Assembly (NCBI GenBank): GCA_033761835.1
Contig: JANRME010000288.1
Coordinates: forward strand, 1-47,147
Origin: JADJNW01 sp033761835
GTDB taxonomy: Bacteria; Bacteroidota; Bacteroidia; Chitinophagales; Saprospiraceae
Length of the DNA stretch: 47,147 nt
Direction: 5' to 3'
This document shows, piece by piece, positions 1 to 7,977 of this stretch. Position 1 is the first letter of the stretch. Each line of letters starts with the position of its first letter. The notes under the pieces were generated by a model. That model had not been told where the DNA came from, searched no databases, and saw nothing but the letters and a program-made list of their open reading frames with translations. The translations under genes and the position numbers were made by a program.

Positions 1-2
1 CT

Positions 3-686
3 GATGTAGAGTTTACCCATTATGGAAAGGAGTGTACATTTGATTATTTTATTAAAAAATATGATTTGAAAGACCCTGCGCTGAAAGTAATGGCGGCGAT
101 TGTAAGGGGCGCGGATACGGATCGGCATGATATGGCAAGCCAGGCTTCGGGGCTTTGGGCAATCTCGATTGGGCTTTCATTTAATTATAAAGAGGATAAT
201 GAATTGCTTGAAAAAGGCATGATAATTTATGATGCGTTGTACGCTTGGGCTAAATATTTTCAGCATGAAAAACATACCCAAAACCCGATAGAGCAATTAT
301 TATTAGATGTGTATCATAAATTTTTAAAACAAAAGGCAGGTACAAAAAAAGTTCCCGCCTGGGCAAAGGAGTTAAAAGCATTGATTCAGGATCAGATTGA
401 TACGAATTTGAGCCTAAGTTTAACAGAAATTTCTGAGAGCCTGAACGTCCATCCTGCTTATCTTTCCAGAGAATTTTCCAAATATTTTGATGACCTTTCT
501 TTTGGCGATTACATTCGCAAATGGAGGATTGAAAAAGCGATTCATTTAATGACCACAACGGAGTATTCCTTATCCGAGATCGCTTATTTGACAGGCTTTT
601 CCGACCAAAGCCATTTCACGCGGGTTTTTAAAAAATTCATTGGCAAAAATCCTTCCGCTTACAAAAAAAGTTTGTCCAAAAAGTAA
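3..686 (+). CDS. ChrB C-terminal domain fused to AraC-type HTH regulator (5' partial)
   Basis: The gene is cut by the left window edge; codons read in frame from base 3 and the first in-frame start inside (TTG at 66) is not the true one. The first ~90 visible residues match the ChrB C-terminal domain and align with the stand-alone copy at 1865-2320, sharing IVRGADTDRHD, SQA(S/A)GLWAIS and KIYDALY-type motifs. After a short linker, the last ~95 residues form an AraC/XylS double helix-turn-helix (LTEISESLNVHPAYLSREF and LSEIAYLTGFSDQSHFTRVF). Inference: a chromate-responsive transcription factor that uses the ChrB domain as sensor, controlling the downstream OCD/chrB/chrA genes. ChrB-AraC fusion is much less usual than plain ChrB. 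Stop is TAA. Confidence 0.85.
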   Translation, partial: DVEFTHYGKECTFDYFIKKYDLKDPALKVMAAIVRGADTDRHDMASQASGLWAISIGLSFNYKEDNELLEKGMIIYDALYAWAKYFQHEKHTQNPIEQLLLDVYHKFLKQKAGTKKVPAWAKELKALIQDQIDTNLSLSLTEISESLNVHPAYLSREFSKYFDDLSFGDYIRKWRIEKAIHLMTTTEYSLSEIAYLTGFSDQSHFTRVFKKFIGKNPSAYKKSLSKK

Positions 687-767
687 AGCCGATACAAAAC
701 GTAAAGATCGTTCTATCTTGAAGTTTAGAGGAAGTGTAGTTTTGAAGTATCAAAATAATTCAAAGCT

Positions 768-1763
768 ATGAAATCATCTGACACTTTATTGCTCACTCGA
801 AGGGAAGTTGCCAAGCTCCTTTCGATGGAAGAATGTATTGATGCCGTAGAGCAAGCTTTCAAACTGTATGCTACCGGAGAAGCCCAACCACCGGGTACGC
901 TCGGTATTCACGCAGCACAGGGCGTTTTCCACATCAAGGCGGGCATCATGAATTTGGGCAAATCTTATTTTGTTGCCAAAACCAACGCTAATTTTCCGAA
1001 TAATAAAAAGCAATATGGCTTGCCTACCATTCAAGGAATTATCGTGATGAGCGATGCTAAAAATGGACGTTTGCTGGCATTGATGGATGCGAATGAAATA
1101 ACGATCCTCCGAACTGCCGCAGCCACTGCGGTCGCCGCTAAATATCTCTCCCGACCAGATTCAAAAATTGCAACAATCATTGGCTGTGGCAATCAAGGCA
1201 GGGCTTCGCTTCAGGCGCTCCTGCAAGTGCGAAACCTGGAAAAAATTTATGCTTATGATATGGATGAAGCACTGGCAAAGCACTACGCAGAAGAGTTTTC
1301 AAGAATATTTAATATTGACATTATATCAGTAAATGATTTTAGTAAAATTACACTTGAAAGTGATATTTGCGTGACTTGTACGCCCTCCAAACAAGCCTTT
1401 TTGAAGCCAGAACATATTGAACCTGGAACATTCATCGCTGCCGTTGGTGCAGATAATGAAGACAAACAAGAGTTGCAGTCTTCGCTTTTGGCTTCTAATA
1501 AAGTTGTAGTTGACATTATAGAACAATGCGCGAATATGGGAGAATTGCATCATGCTTTGGAAAAGGATGTAATGAAAAAAGAAAATGTTCATGCGGAATT
1601 GGGTCAGATTATTGCCGGACAAAAGATTGGAAGAGCATCAGATGATGAAATTATCATATTCGATAGCACCGGCATGGCTTTGCAAGATGTAGCTGCTGCA
1701 GCAATTGTCTATGAAAAAGCTGTTCAACAAATAGGTTTAATGCAATTAAATTTTGGAGCGTAG
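768..1763 (+). CDS. Ornithine cyclodeaminase / mu-crystallin family dehydrogenase
   Basis: 331 residues, the usual length of the family. The N-terminal substrate domain carries AKTNANFPNN and ILRTAAATAVAAKYLSR; a Rossmann nucleotide-binding loop IIGCGNQGRAS lies near residue 140; the C-terminal motif FDSTGMALQDVAAA is typical. Family members bind NAD(P)(H) and act as ornithine cyclodeaminases, ketimine reductases or alanine dehydrogenases; the exact substrate cannot be told here. The gene lies between the ChrB-AraC gene and chrB/chrA on the same strand (81 bp after, 101 bp before), so it probably belongs to the chromate-responsive cluster, but a role in chromate detoxification is only inferred. 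Stop TAG is followed two codons later by in-frame TAA. Confidence 0.88.
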   Translation: MKSSDTLLLTRREVAKLLSMEECIDAVEQAFKLYATGEAQPPGTLGIHAAQGVFHIKAGIMNLGKSYFVAKTNANFPNNKKQYGLPTIQGIIVMSDAKNGRLLALMDANEITILRTAAATAVAAKYLSRPDSKIATIIGCGNQGRASLQALLQVRNLEKIYAYDMDEALAKHYAEEFSRIFNIDIISVNDFSKITLESDICVTCTPSKQAFLKPEHIEPGTFIAAVGADNEDKQELQSSLLASNKVVVDIIEQCANMGELHHALEKDVMKKENVHAELGQIIAGQKIGRASDDEIIIFDSTGMALQDVAAAAIVYEKAVQQIGLMQLNFGA

Positions 1764-1864
1764 ATAAAGTAAAGATTGAGATAAATGTATCATTTTTTAA
1801 TACATAAGGCTCTATAAAATGCTATAAACCAAACGACTATGTGTTTAAGTTAAAACATAAAGCT

Positions 1865-2320
1865 ATGAAATGGATTACGCGTGAGCGCCCAAAAATTGAC
1901 CGCATTGCTTGTCCTTGGTTGATTAAAAACTTTGTGGATAAGGATGCGGAATTTATTTATGTTCATAAAGATGAAGTGTTTGCGAAAGCAAAAGAATTAA
2001 ATGCTATTCCTTATGATATTCCGGGTGCTGAATATTCACATGAAGGAGAATTTTGCACCTTTGATTTTATTGTAAAAAAACACCATATTACAGATGCTGC
2101 CGTTGCTCGGATTGCTTTAATCGTGCGGGGTGCAGATACCGACAGGCATGATTTAGCGTCACAAGCCGCCGGTTTATGGGCAATTTCTGCGGGTTTATCC
2201 TATAATTATAAAGATGATTATAAACAATTAATAATTGGTATGAAGATCTATGATGCGCTATATAGTTGGGCTAAATATGTAACAGACGAACGGCATACCT
2301 GGAATCCAAATTTGATATAA
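1865..2320 (+). CDS. Stand-alone ChrB C-terminal domain protein
   Basis: About 151 residues, beginning MKWITRERPKIDRIACPWLI, a hallmark of the ChrB C-terminal domain (chromate resistance protein), followed by IPGAEYSHEGEFCTFD and LIVRGADTDRHD. A GTG at 1841 in the same frame would add eight residues; ATG 1865 fits the conserved N-terminus. The stop TAA overlaps the chrA ATG by one base (TAATG), pointing to translational coupling. ChrB proteins are needed for chromate-induced expression and full resistance; the isolated domain has no visible DNA-binding part, so here it is more likely an enzymatic or sensory accessory, with regulation handed to the AraC fusion upstream. Confidence 0.88.
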   Translation: MKWITRERPKIDRIACPWLIKNFVDKDAEFIYVHKDEVFAKAKELNAIPYDIPGAEYSHEGEFCTFDFIVKKHHITDAAVARIALIVRGADTDRHDLASQAAGLWAISAGLSYNYKDDYKQLIIGMKIYDALYSWAKYVTDERHTWNPNLI

Positions 2321-3522
2321 TGGAAGTAAACGAAGCAATCATTCATCAAACCAAAGCCCAGATTTTTCGACGTTTTTTGAAATTTGGCTTGCTCGCCTGG
2401 GGCGGTCCGGTAGCTCAAATCGCCATGATAAAAAAGGAATTGGTGGAAGAAGAAAAGTGGATTACGCCAGAGAAATTCAATCGGGTATTAGCGGTGTATC
2501 AGGCGCTGCCGGGTCCTGAGGCGCATGAATTATGCGTTTATTTTGGGATGCTCGCCGGTGGGCGATGGGGCGGCTTCCTTGCGGGGCTGGGTTTTATGCT
2601 GCCGGGTTTTGTTTTGATATTATTATTAACTGCTTTTTATATTACATTTGGTATCAAATCTCCTCTGGTGCTTGCTGTTTTTGTAGGTTTTCAAATTGCA
2701 GTCATTGCTTTGATTATCAGGGCGGTGCATCGAATCGGGGAACATATTCTGACGAATTATCGGCTCTGGATAATTGCAATCGTTTCTGGCATTGCTTTTT
2801 TCTTGGGTGCGCATTTTCTTATTATATTAGTCACAGCGGGTATTTCCTATATTTTTTGGATGCGAAAGAATGTTATTGTTACGACCTTATTAGGATTTGC
2901 TTTATTATTATATTCTATTTTATCTTTTTCACCTGAAACATTACAGCCAATAATAAATACAGAAGCAACGGCTTCGGGTTTCCATCAAGGTACTCCTCTA
3001 CAAATTTTTCTAAGCGGACTCAAAGGCGGACTACTCACTTTTGGCGGGGCTTACACCTTGATTCCCATTATGCAGCAAGACGCTGTTATTACCAATGCTT
3101 GGATGACCCATCAACAATTTTTGGATGGGATTGCACTATCGGGCTTGTTGCCTGCGCCTTTAGTTATTTTCGCTACTTTCGTAGGGTATTTCGGGGGTGG
3201 ATGGTTGGGTGCGATTCTGATTACAATCGGCATTTTTTTACCAGCTTTTTCATTTACTTTGATTGGATATCATATCATGGAACGCATTATTGCTAAGCCT
3301 TCCTTACATAATTTTCTGGACGGTATCAGCGCGGGTGTAATTGGTTTGATTGCAGTTACAGCTTTGCAGTTATTTAGAGCAACGATTAATGATTGGCTGT
3401 CATTATTGATTTGCGTGCTTTCTCTTTTTATATTATATCGTTTTAAATCAAAATTTGTAATCATTTTTGTAATAATCGGCGCGGGGATGTTGAGTTTGTT
3501 ATGGCATCGGTTGTTTTTATGA
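2320..3522 (+). CDS. chrA: Chromate transporter ChrA (CHR family, two-domain form)
   Basis: 400 residues with two homologous chromate-transport halves. Each half opens with the family motif: FLKFGLLAWGGPVAQIAMIK near residue 20 and FLSGLKGGLLTFGGAYTLIP near 230; the first half also has LPGPEAHELCVYFG, the second LSGLLPAPLVIFATFVGY. About ten hydrophobic segments predict an inner-membrane protein. Long-chain CHR proteins efflux chromate (and sometimes sulfate) from the cytoplasm. Start codon ATG overlaps the stop of the preceding chrB-like gene, so the two are co-translated. Stop is TGA. The ORFs read in other frames over the same interval are shadows. Confidence 0.95.
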   Translation: MEVNEAIIHQTKAQIFRRFLKFGLLAWGGPVAQIAMIKKELVEEEKWITPEKFNRVLAVYQALPGPEAHELCVYFGMLAGGRWGGFLAGLGFMLPGFVLILLLTAFYITFGIKSPLVLAVFVGFQIAVIALIIRAVHRIGEHILTNYRLWIIAIVSGIAFFLGAHFLIILVTAGISYIFWMRKNVIVTTLLGFALLLYSILSFSPETLQPIINTEATASGFHQGTPLQIFLSGLKGGLLTFGGAYTLIPIMQQDAVITNAWMTHQQFLDGIALSGLLPAPLVIFATFVGYFGGGWLGAILITIGIFLPAFSFTLIGYHIMERIIAKPSLHNFLDGISAGVIGLIAVTALQLFRATINDWLSLLICVLSLFILYRFKSKFVIIFVIIGAGMLSLLWHRLFL

Positions 3523-3593
3523 GTATAATACTATTGAAATAAAAACAATTATGTATCTTTATTTTTAGTTCTGTTTTAAACTTGCTAAAAGAA

Positions 3594-4352
3594 ATGAAAC
3601 AATCTCGGGTCTTTTGTCTCTTTCTAATTTTGCTGGCATTTGCTTGTACTCAAAAAGATACCAATCTAGTCTCTGAACCAGATACTATCATTGTAAATAA
3701 ACGTACACCAGATATCCAATCTGACCGCTATCATGTCGCCTTTCTCATTATGAATGGCACGTACAATACCGAATTAACTGCACCCTACGATATTTTTCAG
3801 CATACGATCTTTCGGGATAGCATCAAGCCAATGAATGTTTTCCTTGTTGCGAATACGCACGAACCAATTACTACTTTCGAAGGCATCCGCCTCCTTCCAG
3901 ACTATAATTACAAGACTGATTCGCTACCAAAAATTGATATTCTCGTTGTGCCCAGCGCCGAGCATCACCTCGACACCGATTTGAAAGACACCGCGATGAT
4001 TAATTTTGTGAAGCGAATCAATAAAGAAGCCTTGTTCATGACCTCGCATTGCGATGGCGCTTTTGTACTTGCCAAAGCTGGCGTGCTGGATGGCGTGGCG
4101 TGCACTACTTTCCCCAGCGATATTGCTAAAATGCGCGAAATGTTTCCCCAATTAACCATCCACGAAAATGTACTCTTCGTCCACGATGGCAAATACATCA
4201 CCTCTGCAGGTGGCGCCAAGTCATTTGAGGCTGCGCTTTATTTATGCGAAATTTTATACGGCAAGGAAGTCGCAAAGCGCCTGGCGCAAGGATTAGTCAT
4301 TGATTGGGATGTGGAAAAAGTGCCGAGGTTGGTGCTGGATAACGCAAATTAA
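3594..4352 (+). CDS. Exported DJ-1/PfpI-family lipoprotein
   Basis: About 252 residues. ATG 3594 is chosen over TTG 3582 because it gives a compact lipoprotein signal peptide: KQSR, a hydrophobic run, then a LAFAC lipobox with Cys near residue 18. The body is a class-I glutamine-amidotransferase-like DJ-1/PfpI fold: AFLIMNGTYNTELTAPYDIF, DILVVPSAEHH, the nucleophile-elbow SHCDGAFVLAKAGVLDG (Cys), and SAGGAKSFEAALYL. This layout matches the sensor-type domain found in AraC-linked members, but here it is tethered outside the cytoplasm. Enzymatic function is unknown. It overlaps the convergent methyltransferase gene by 4 bp. A degraded second copy of its 3' end lies at 5119-5187. Confidence 0.82.
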   Translation: MKQSRVFCLFLILLAFACTQKDTNLVSEPDTIIVNKRTPDIQSDRYHVAFLIMNGTYNTELTAPYDIFQHTIFRDSIKPMNVFLVANTHEPITTFEGIRLLPDYNYKTDSLPKIDILVVPSAEHHLDTDLKDTAMINFVKRINKEALFMTSHCDGAFVLAKAGVLDGVACTTFPSDIAKMREMFPQLTIHENVLFVHDGKYITSAGGAKSFEAALYLCEILYGKEVAKRLAQGLVIDWDVEKVPRLVLDNAN

Positions 4353-5047
4353 TTTTTTTCTACGATCAAACACGTGCCTTTCATAGGGAATGCTTTACCA
4401 TTGACGTGGGTAGGTGGCTCGTCTTGCGTAATCGAATCTACAAAAGTATAACCTATATCCTCCAGCATTTCAGTCCATTGTATTGTTTCCAAAAGATGAA
4501 AGCCATGCTGCGAAAAAGGCAATTGTGCCAAAATTTCTTTCGGACGGATGCCCAGGTACAATCTGCCGCCGGGCTTTAGCACCCTTAGTAATTCTTTAAA
4601 ATGCGCCTCAGGAAATTGCCAAAAATAAATAACATTGATACAAATGATATGGTCAAAGGTATCATCTTTATAAGGAAGATTTTCACTGGTGCCTAATCGT
4701 AGGTTGAGCTGACCGGATTTTACACGAGATTTATTATTTTTATTGGCTTCTTTTACCATTTCTGCCGAGAAGTCAACCCCACAAATCTTTACATTGTCCG
4801 CTTTTGCAAAAATGTCTTCAAAAAATTTGCCATTTCCAAAACCAATTTCCAGCACATGGTCGGCTGGCTTTATATTTAATTGGCTGATTGCCAGTGCATA
4901 TAAATGACGATTGCTTTCATTCATTTTTTGACCGACCCTTTTGGCGAGTAGTCCTGAAGGCTTGCGCAATTGCCCGGCAATAACGCGGGCGCTTGGTGTC
5001 AAGGAAAAATTGGGTAGTAATGTTTTGAAAATATGATATAGGCGCAT
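4349..5047 (-). CDS. Class I SAM-dependent methyltransferase
   Basis: About 232 residues from ATG 5047; a TTG at 5104 would add 19 residues but is a poor start. The SAM-binding motif I is VLEIGFGNGKFFE, followed by ICGVDFSAEMV (motif post-I), NLPYKDDTFDHIICINVIYFW and LLRVLKPGGRLYLGI, the usual order of Methyltransf_11/UbiE-like enzymes. The N-terminal QLRKPSGLLAKRVGQKMNESN stretch is typical of a subfamily of bacterial small-molecule methyltransferases. Substrate unknown. Convergent with the DJ-1 lipoprotein gene and overlapping its last bases; a relic of another DJ-1 gene lies directly upstream, so this gene sits between two copies of that 3' end. Confidence 0.85.
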   Translation of the reverse strand: MRLYHIFKTLLPNFSLTPSARVIAGQLRKPSGLLAKRVGQKMNESNRHLYALAISQLNIKPADHVLEIGFGNGKFFEDIFAKADNVKICGVDFSAEMVKEANKNNKSRVKSGQLNLRLGTSENLPYKDDTFDHIICINVIYFWQFPEAHFKELLRVLKPGGRLYLGIRPKEILAQLPFSQHGFHLLETIQWTEMLEDIGYTFVDSITQDEPPTHVNGKAFPMKGTCLIVEKN

Positions 5048-5118
5048 ATCAAATGTTTTTAATGGTACAAAGATCGTTTGAAATAAATAAAGAATACTGG
5101 ACAAATGCCTTAAAATGA

Positions 5119-5187
5119 AAGGAAGTGACCCAACGCCTGGCGATTGACTGGGATGTGGAGGCAGTGCCGAGGTTGGTAGCGAAATGA
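5119..5187 (+). pseudogene. Relic of a second DJ-1/PfpI gene (3' end only)
   Basis: The plus strand reads KEVTQRLA-IDWDVEAVPRLVAK-stop, which aligns with the C-terminus of the lipoprotein gene ending at 4352 (KEVAKRLAQGLVIDWDVEKVPRLVLDN). The relic lacks four codons in the middle (12 bases), and a TGA directly precedes it, so no intact gene remains. The nucleotide match is strongest over GTGCCGAGGTTGGT and TGGGATGTGGA. It is best read as the last remnant of a paralogue formerly adjacent to the intact gene. Confidence 0.72.
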
Positions 5188-5247
5188 GGGGAATACAAGA
5201 CGCCGAGGGGTTCTTTCCGAATTTGCGTGGCGCTCATAATCTTTTCT

Positions 5248-6324
5248 TTATAACAACGTTTTCAGTTCTTCCGCCAGTTTTTCTAACAAACTGATATAAA
5301 GTTCAATCCCCTTTTCAATTTCCTCCATTTTTATAAACTCATCCGCCGTATGCGAGCGCGCCGAGTCGCCGGGACCGATTTTTAAAGTAGGAAAATTCAT
5401 CAAAGCCTGATCGGATAAAGTCGGCGATCCAAAATAGTCCAAACCCACCGCCAATCCTGCTTTGACGAGCGGGTGCTCCAGGTCAATTCTGGAAGAATTC
5501 AATCGAAAAGAACGGGCTTTTATATCTGAATGTAAAGATTCTTGTAATATTTCAAAAATTTCCCGATTATGATAACATTCATTCGTGCGAATGTCTATTA
5601 CAAATTTGCAAAGATCAGGTACAACGTTGTGCTGCGTGCCCGCGTGGATTTGGGTGACGGTCATTTTTACAGGACCAAGCAAGTCAGAAACCTTCTCAAA
5701 CTGTTGATTTTGAATCCATTTTACATCTTGTAAAGCTTTATAAATCGCATTTTCGCCTTCGTTGCGCGCGGCGTGACCAGCTTTGCCTTTGGCTTCGGCG
5801 TCCACTACCAGCAAGCCTTTTTCGGCAATCGCCATGCGCATTTGCGTGGGTTCGCCGACGATGCCCGCCCAGATTTTACCTATTTCCGGGAAAATAGATT
5901 CTACGCCATTCGCACCGGAGATTTCTTCTTCCGCTGTTGCAGCGATTATGATATTATATGGTAAGTTTTCTTTTTCGTAAAAATTTAAAAATGTGGCAAT
6001 TAGCGATACTAATGCACCGCCTGCATCATTACTGCCCAAGCCATATAATATTTCATTTTCCATTTTAGCCTGAAAAGGATGGCGCGACCAACCTTCGACC
6101 GGTTTTACCGTATCATGATGCGAGTTTAATAAAAGGATTGGTTTATTTACATCAAAATATAAATTTTTTGCCCAGATATTATTATGCTTTCGGTAAATAG
6201 GGATATGGCGTTTTGCAAAAAAATCAGTTAAAATCATCGCCGTATCTGCTTCCTCCCGCGAAAACGAAGGCGTAGCGATGAGTTGTTGCAGCAGTCGAAT
6301 GGAATCATCCAGGATTTCTGACAT
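5248..6324 (-). CDS. M20-family metallo-hydrolase (ArgE/DapE-like deacylase)
   Basis: About 358 residues from ATG 6324 (GTG 6342 is an alternative six codons upstream). Two-zinc M20 peptidase motifs are in place: LLNSHHDTV (His, Asp), GLGSNDAGGAL (bridging Asp), AATAEEEISG (catalytic Glu pair), VGEPTQM (Glu) and a late His in ARSHTADEF. The lid domain contains GKAGHAARNEGENAIY. In Bacteroidota this family member usually sits in the arginine or lysine pathway, removing an acyl group from N-acyl-ornithine or a similar substrate, but no biosynthetic genes are adjacent here, so the substrate is left open. The 3' end is 60 bp from the DJ-1 relic; the MFS pump gene ends 23 bp before the start. Confidence 0.87.
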   Translation of the reverse strand: MSEILDDSIRLLQQLIATPSFSREEADTAMILTDFFAKRHIPIYRKHNNIWAKNLYFDVNKPILLLNSHHDTVKPVEGWSRHPFQAKMENEILYGLGSNDAGGALVSLIATFLNFYEKENLPYNIIIAATAEEEISGANGVESIFPEIGKIWAGIVGEPTQMRMAIAEKGLLVVDAEAKGKAGHAARNEGENAIYKALQDVKWIQNQQFEKVSDLLGPVKMTVTQIHAGTQHNVVPDLCKFVIDIRTNECYHNREIFEILQESLHSDIKARSFRLNSSRIDLEHPLVKAGLAVGLDYFGSPTLSDQALMNFPTLKIGPGDSARSHTADEFIKMEEIEKGIELYISLLEKLAEELKTLL

Positions 6325-6347
6325 TGGGTTGGTTTTTCGCACCTAAT

Positions 6348-7586
6348 TTAAGAAACGAGCACCTCTTTTTCATGCGCTACTTCCGAAATTGTTTCCGATT
6401 TTTTCTCAGGGGCTTTTTTAATACGTAACAAAATGAAAACCAGTAAGCTACAAATTGCCATCGCTCCCGTCATGGGTAATGCGGTTCCATTATCAAACGC
6501 ACTTACCAGCCCCGCCGAAATTGCCGACACCACAAAATGCAGCGACCCCATCAACGCGGAAGCCGCTCCGGCATTGCGTACAAAAGGTGCCATTGCCAGT
6601 GCGCCGGCATTGGGATATAAAAAGCCGAGCATTGCCATGTAAAGAAAAATCAATGCTATTAACATCGGCAAGCCCCCCCATGATGTCCACGCATAAAAAA
6701 CTAATAAAATACCAAATACTAATTGTAGTGCATTTACAAATTTTATAATCTGCACCGTGCTAAATCGTCGCAAAGCCAGTCTATTCAATTGCCCCGACAT
6801 GATTAACCCGAAAGCATTGGCACTAAATATAATTCCGAATGTTGCTTCTGGAATATGATTTAATTGTATAAAAACAAAGGGCGATCCAGAAATATAAGCA
6901 AACATACCTGCCCCGGAAATACCACCTACCATTACATAAGTAATAAACTGCCTGTTTTTTATAATCTCAAAATAATCTTTCAGTACCGGTATTGGTTTTA
7001 GAGAAATGGTCGGATCGGGCTTTTTTGTTTCCGGCAATGCCAGATACATGCCCAATAAAATAGAAGCACTGATGAAGGTCAGGGTCAAAAATATTGCCTG
7101 CCAACCCACGCTAGAAGCCAACAACCCACCTAAAGACGGTGCAATAATAGGTGCAACGCCCATCACCAACATGAGTAGCGAGAAGATTTTTGCCATTTCT
7201 TCCGGTTGATACAGATCGCGTACAACTGCACGCGCCACGACCATCCCTACGCTACCGCCCAATGCCTGCACAAACCGCAAGGCGATCAATGTTTCTACAT
7301 TTGGTGCAAATACACAAGCGAGTGAAGCTAACATATAAAGCCCCAAACCCACATATAATGGTTTTTTCCGACCAAAACGATCTGTAATCGGACCGCTAAA
7401 CAATTGTCCTAAAGACAAACCAATAAAAAAACTGGCTAATGAAAGTTGTACTTCGGCAATCGTTGTTTTTAAATCTACTGCAATAGCCGGAAAACCAGGC
7501 AGATACATATCAATAGAAAAGGGACCAATCATGGTGAGCGCCCCTAAAATGATGATAATGTAAGTCGTACTTTTCGGTTGACTCAT
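6348..7586 (-). CDS. Bcr/CflA-type multidrug efflux MFS transporter
   Basis: About 412 residues from ATG 7586 (MSQPKSTTYIII); a further upstream CTG would add 13 residues and is rejected. The first helix ends GPFSIDMYLPGFPAIA, the hallmark of the Bcr/CflA drug:H+ antiporter subfamily; GQLFSGPITDRFGRKKPLYVG is MFS motif A between helices 2 and 3, and ALRFVQALGGSVGMVVARAVVRD is typical of helix 4. Twelve hydrophobic segments predict an inner-membrane protein. Family members export bicyclomycin, chloramphenicol or sulfonamides; the substrate here is unknown. It is probably co-transcribed with the downstream M20 gene, 23 bp away. Confidence 0.9.
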   Translation of the reverse strand: MSQPKSTTYIIIILGALTMIGPFSIDMYLPGFPAIAVDLKTTIAEVQLSLASFFIGLSLGQLFSGPITDRFGRKKPLYVGLGLYMLASLACVFAPNVETLIALRFVQALGGSVGMVVARAVVRDLYQPEEMAKIFSLLMLVMGVAPIIAPSLGGLLASSVGWQAIFLTLTFISASILLGMYLALPETKKPDPTISLKPIPVLKDYFEIIKNRQFITYVMVGGISGAGMFAYISGSPFVFIQLNHIPEATFGIIFSANAFGLIMSGQLNRLALRRFSTVQIIKFVNALQLVFGILLVFYAWTSWGGLPMLIALIFLYMAMLGFLYPNAGALAMAPFVRNAGAASALMGSLHFVVSAISAGLVSAFDNGTALPMTGAMAICSLLVFILLRIKKAPEKKSETISEVAHEKEVLVS

Positions 7587-7977
7587 AAGGTTGTTCTTGC
7601 AAGTTTTACCTACCCAAAACAGCACGAGGATGGAAATAAGTTCTCTTTTATTGAAAATTTTGGAAATGCCTTCTTCAAACTGAGCAATTCGTTGCAGGTA
7701 AGAACGAATGGCGATTTGGAAGATTCAAAAGAAGGGATTATTTTTAGGGAGTGGAGTTGCGCATATATCCGGCTATTCCGAAGGAACGGCCATGCCACCG
7801 AATGATAAAGCAAGTTAGTAGTTGATTATCAATGAATTAGTTCAATTGAACCTATAGGCGAAATAAACGCAATGCGTTAGTGCAATAGTTAGAGGCAAAA
7901 AAGGAATTAAAATTAAGAATGTTGCTGTTGATATATTAAATTTGAATAAAAACTAAACAAATTAATGAAATTAACTG
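7587..7977. other. Intergenic stretch between purA and the MFS gene
   Basis: Roughly 390 bases without a credible gene. The minus strand next to the MFS start is open in the MFS frame for ~40 codons but has no start codon. A 12-bp perfect palindrome GTTCAATTGAAC lies at 7840-7851. No terminator hairpin with a T-tract was found after purA. Confidence 0.4.

Noticed and set aside
2532..2936. Plus-strand 134-aa ORF overlapping chrA in another frame
   Set aside because: Cys/Phe/Tyr-rich out-of-frame reading of the chrA membrane segments.
7610..7813. Minus-strand 67-aa ORF upstream of the MFS gene
   Set aside because: No family features and no ribosome-binding or promoter signal; left as intergenic.
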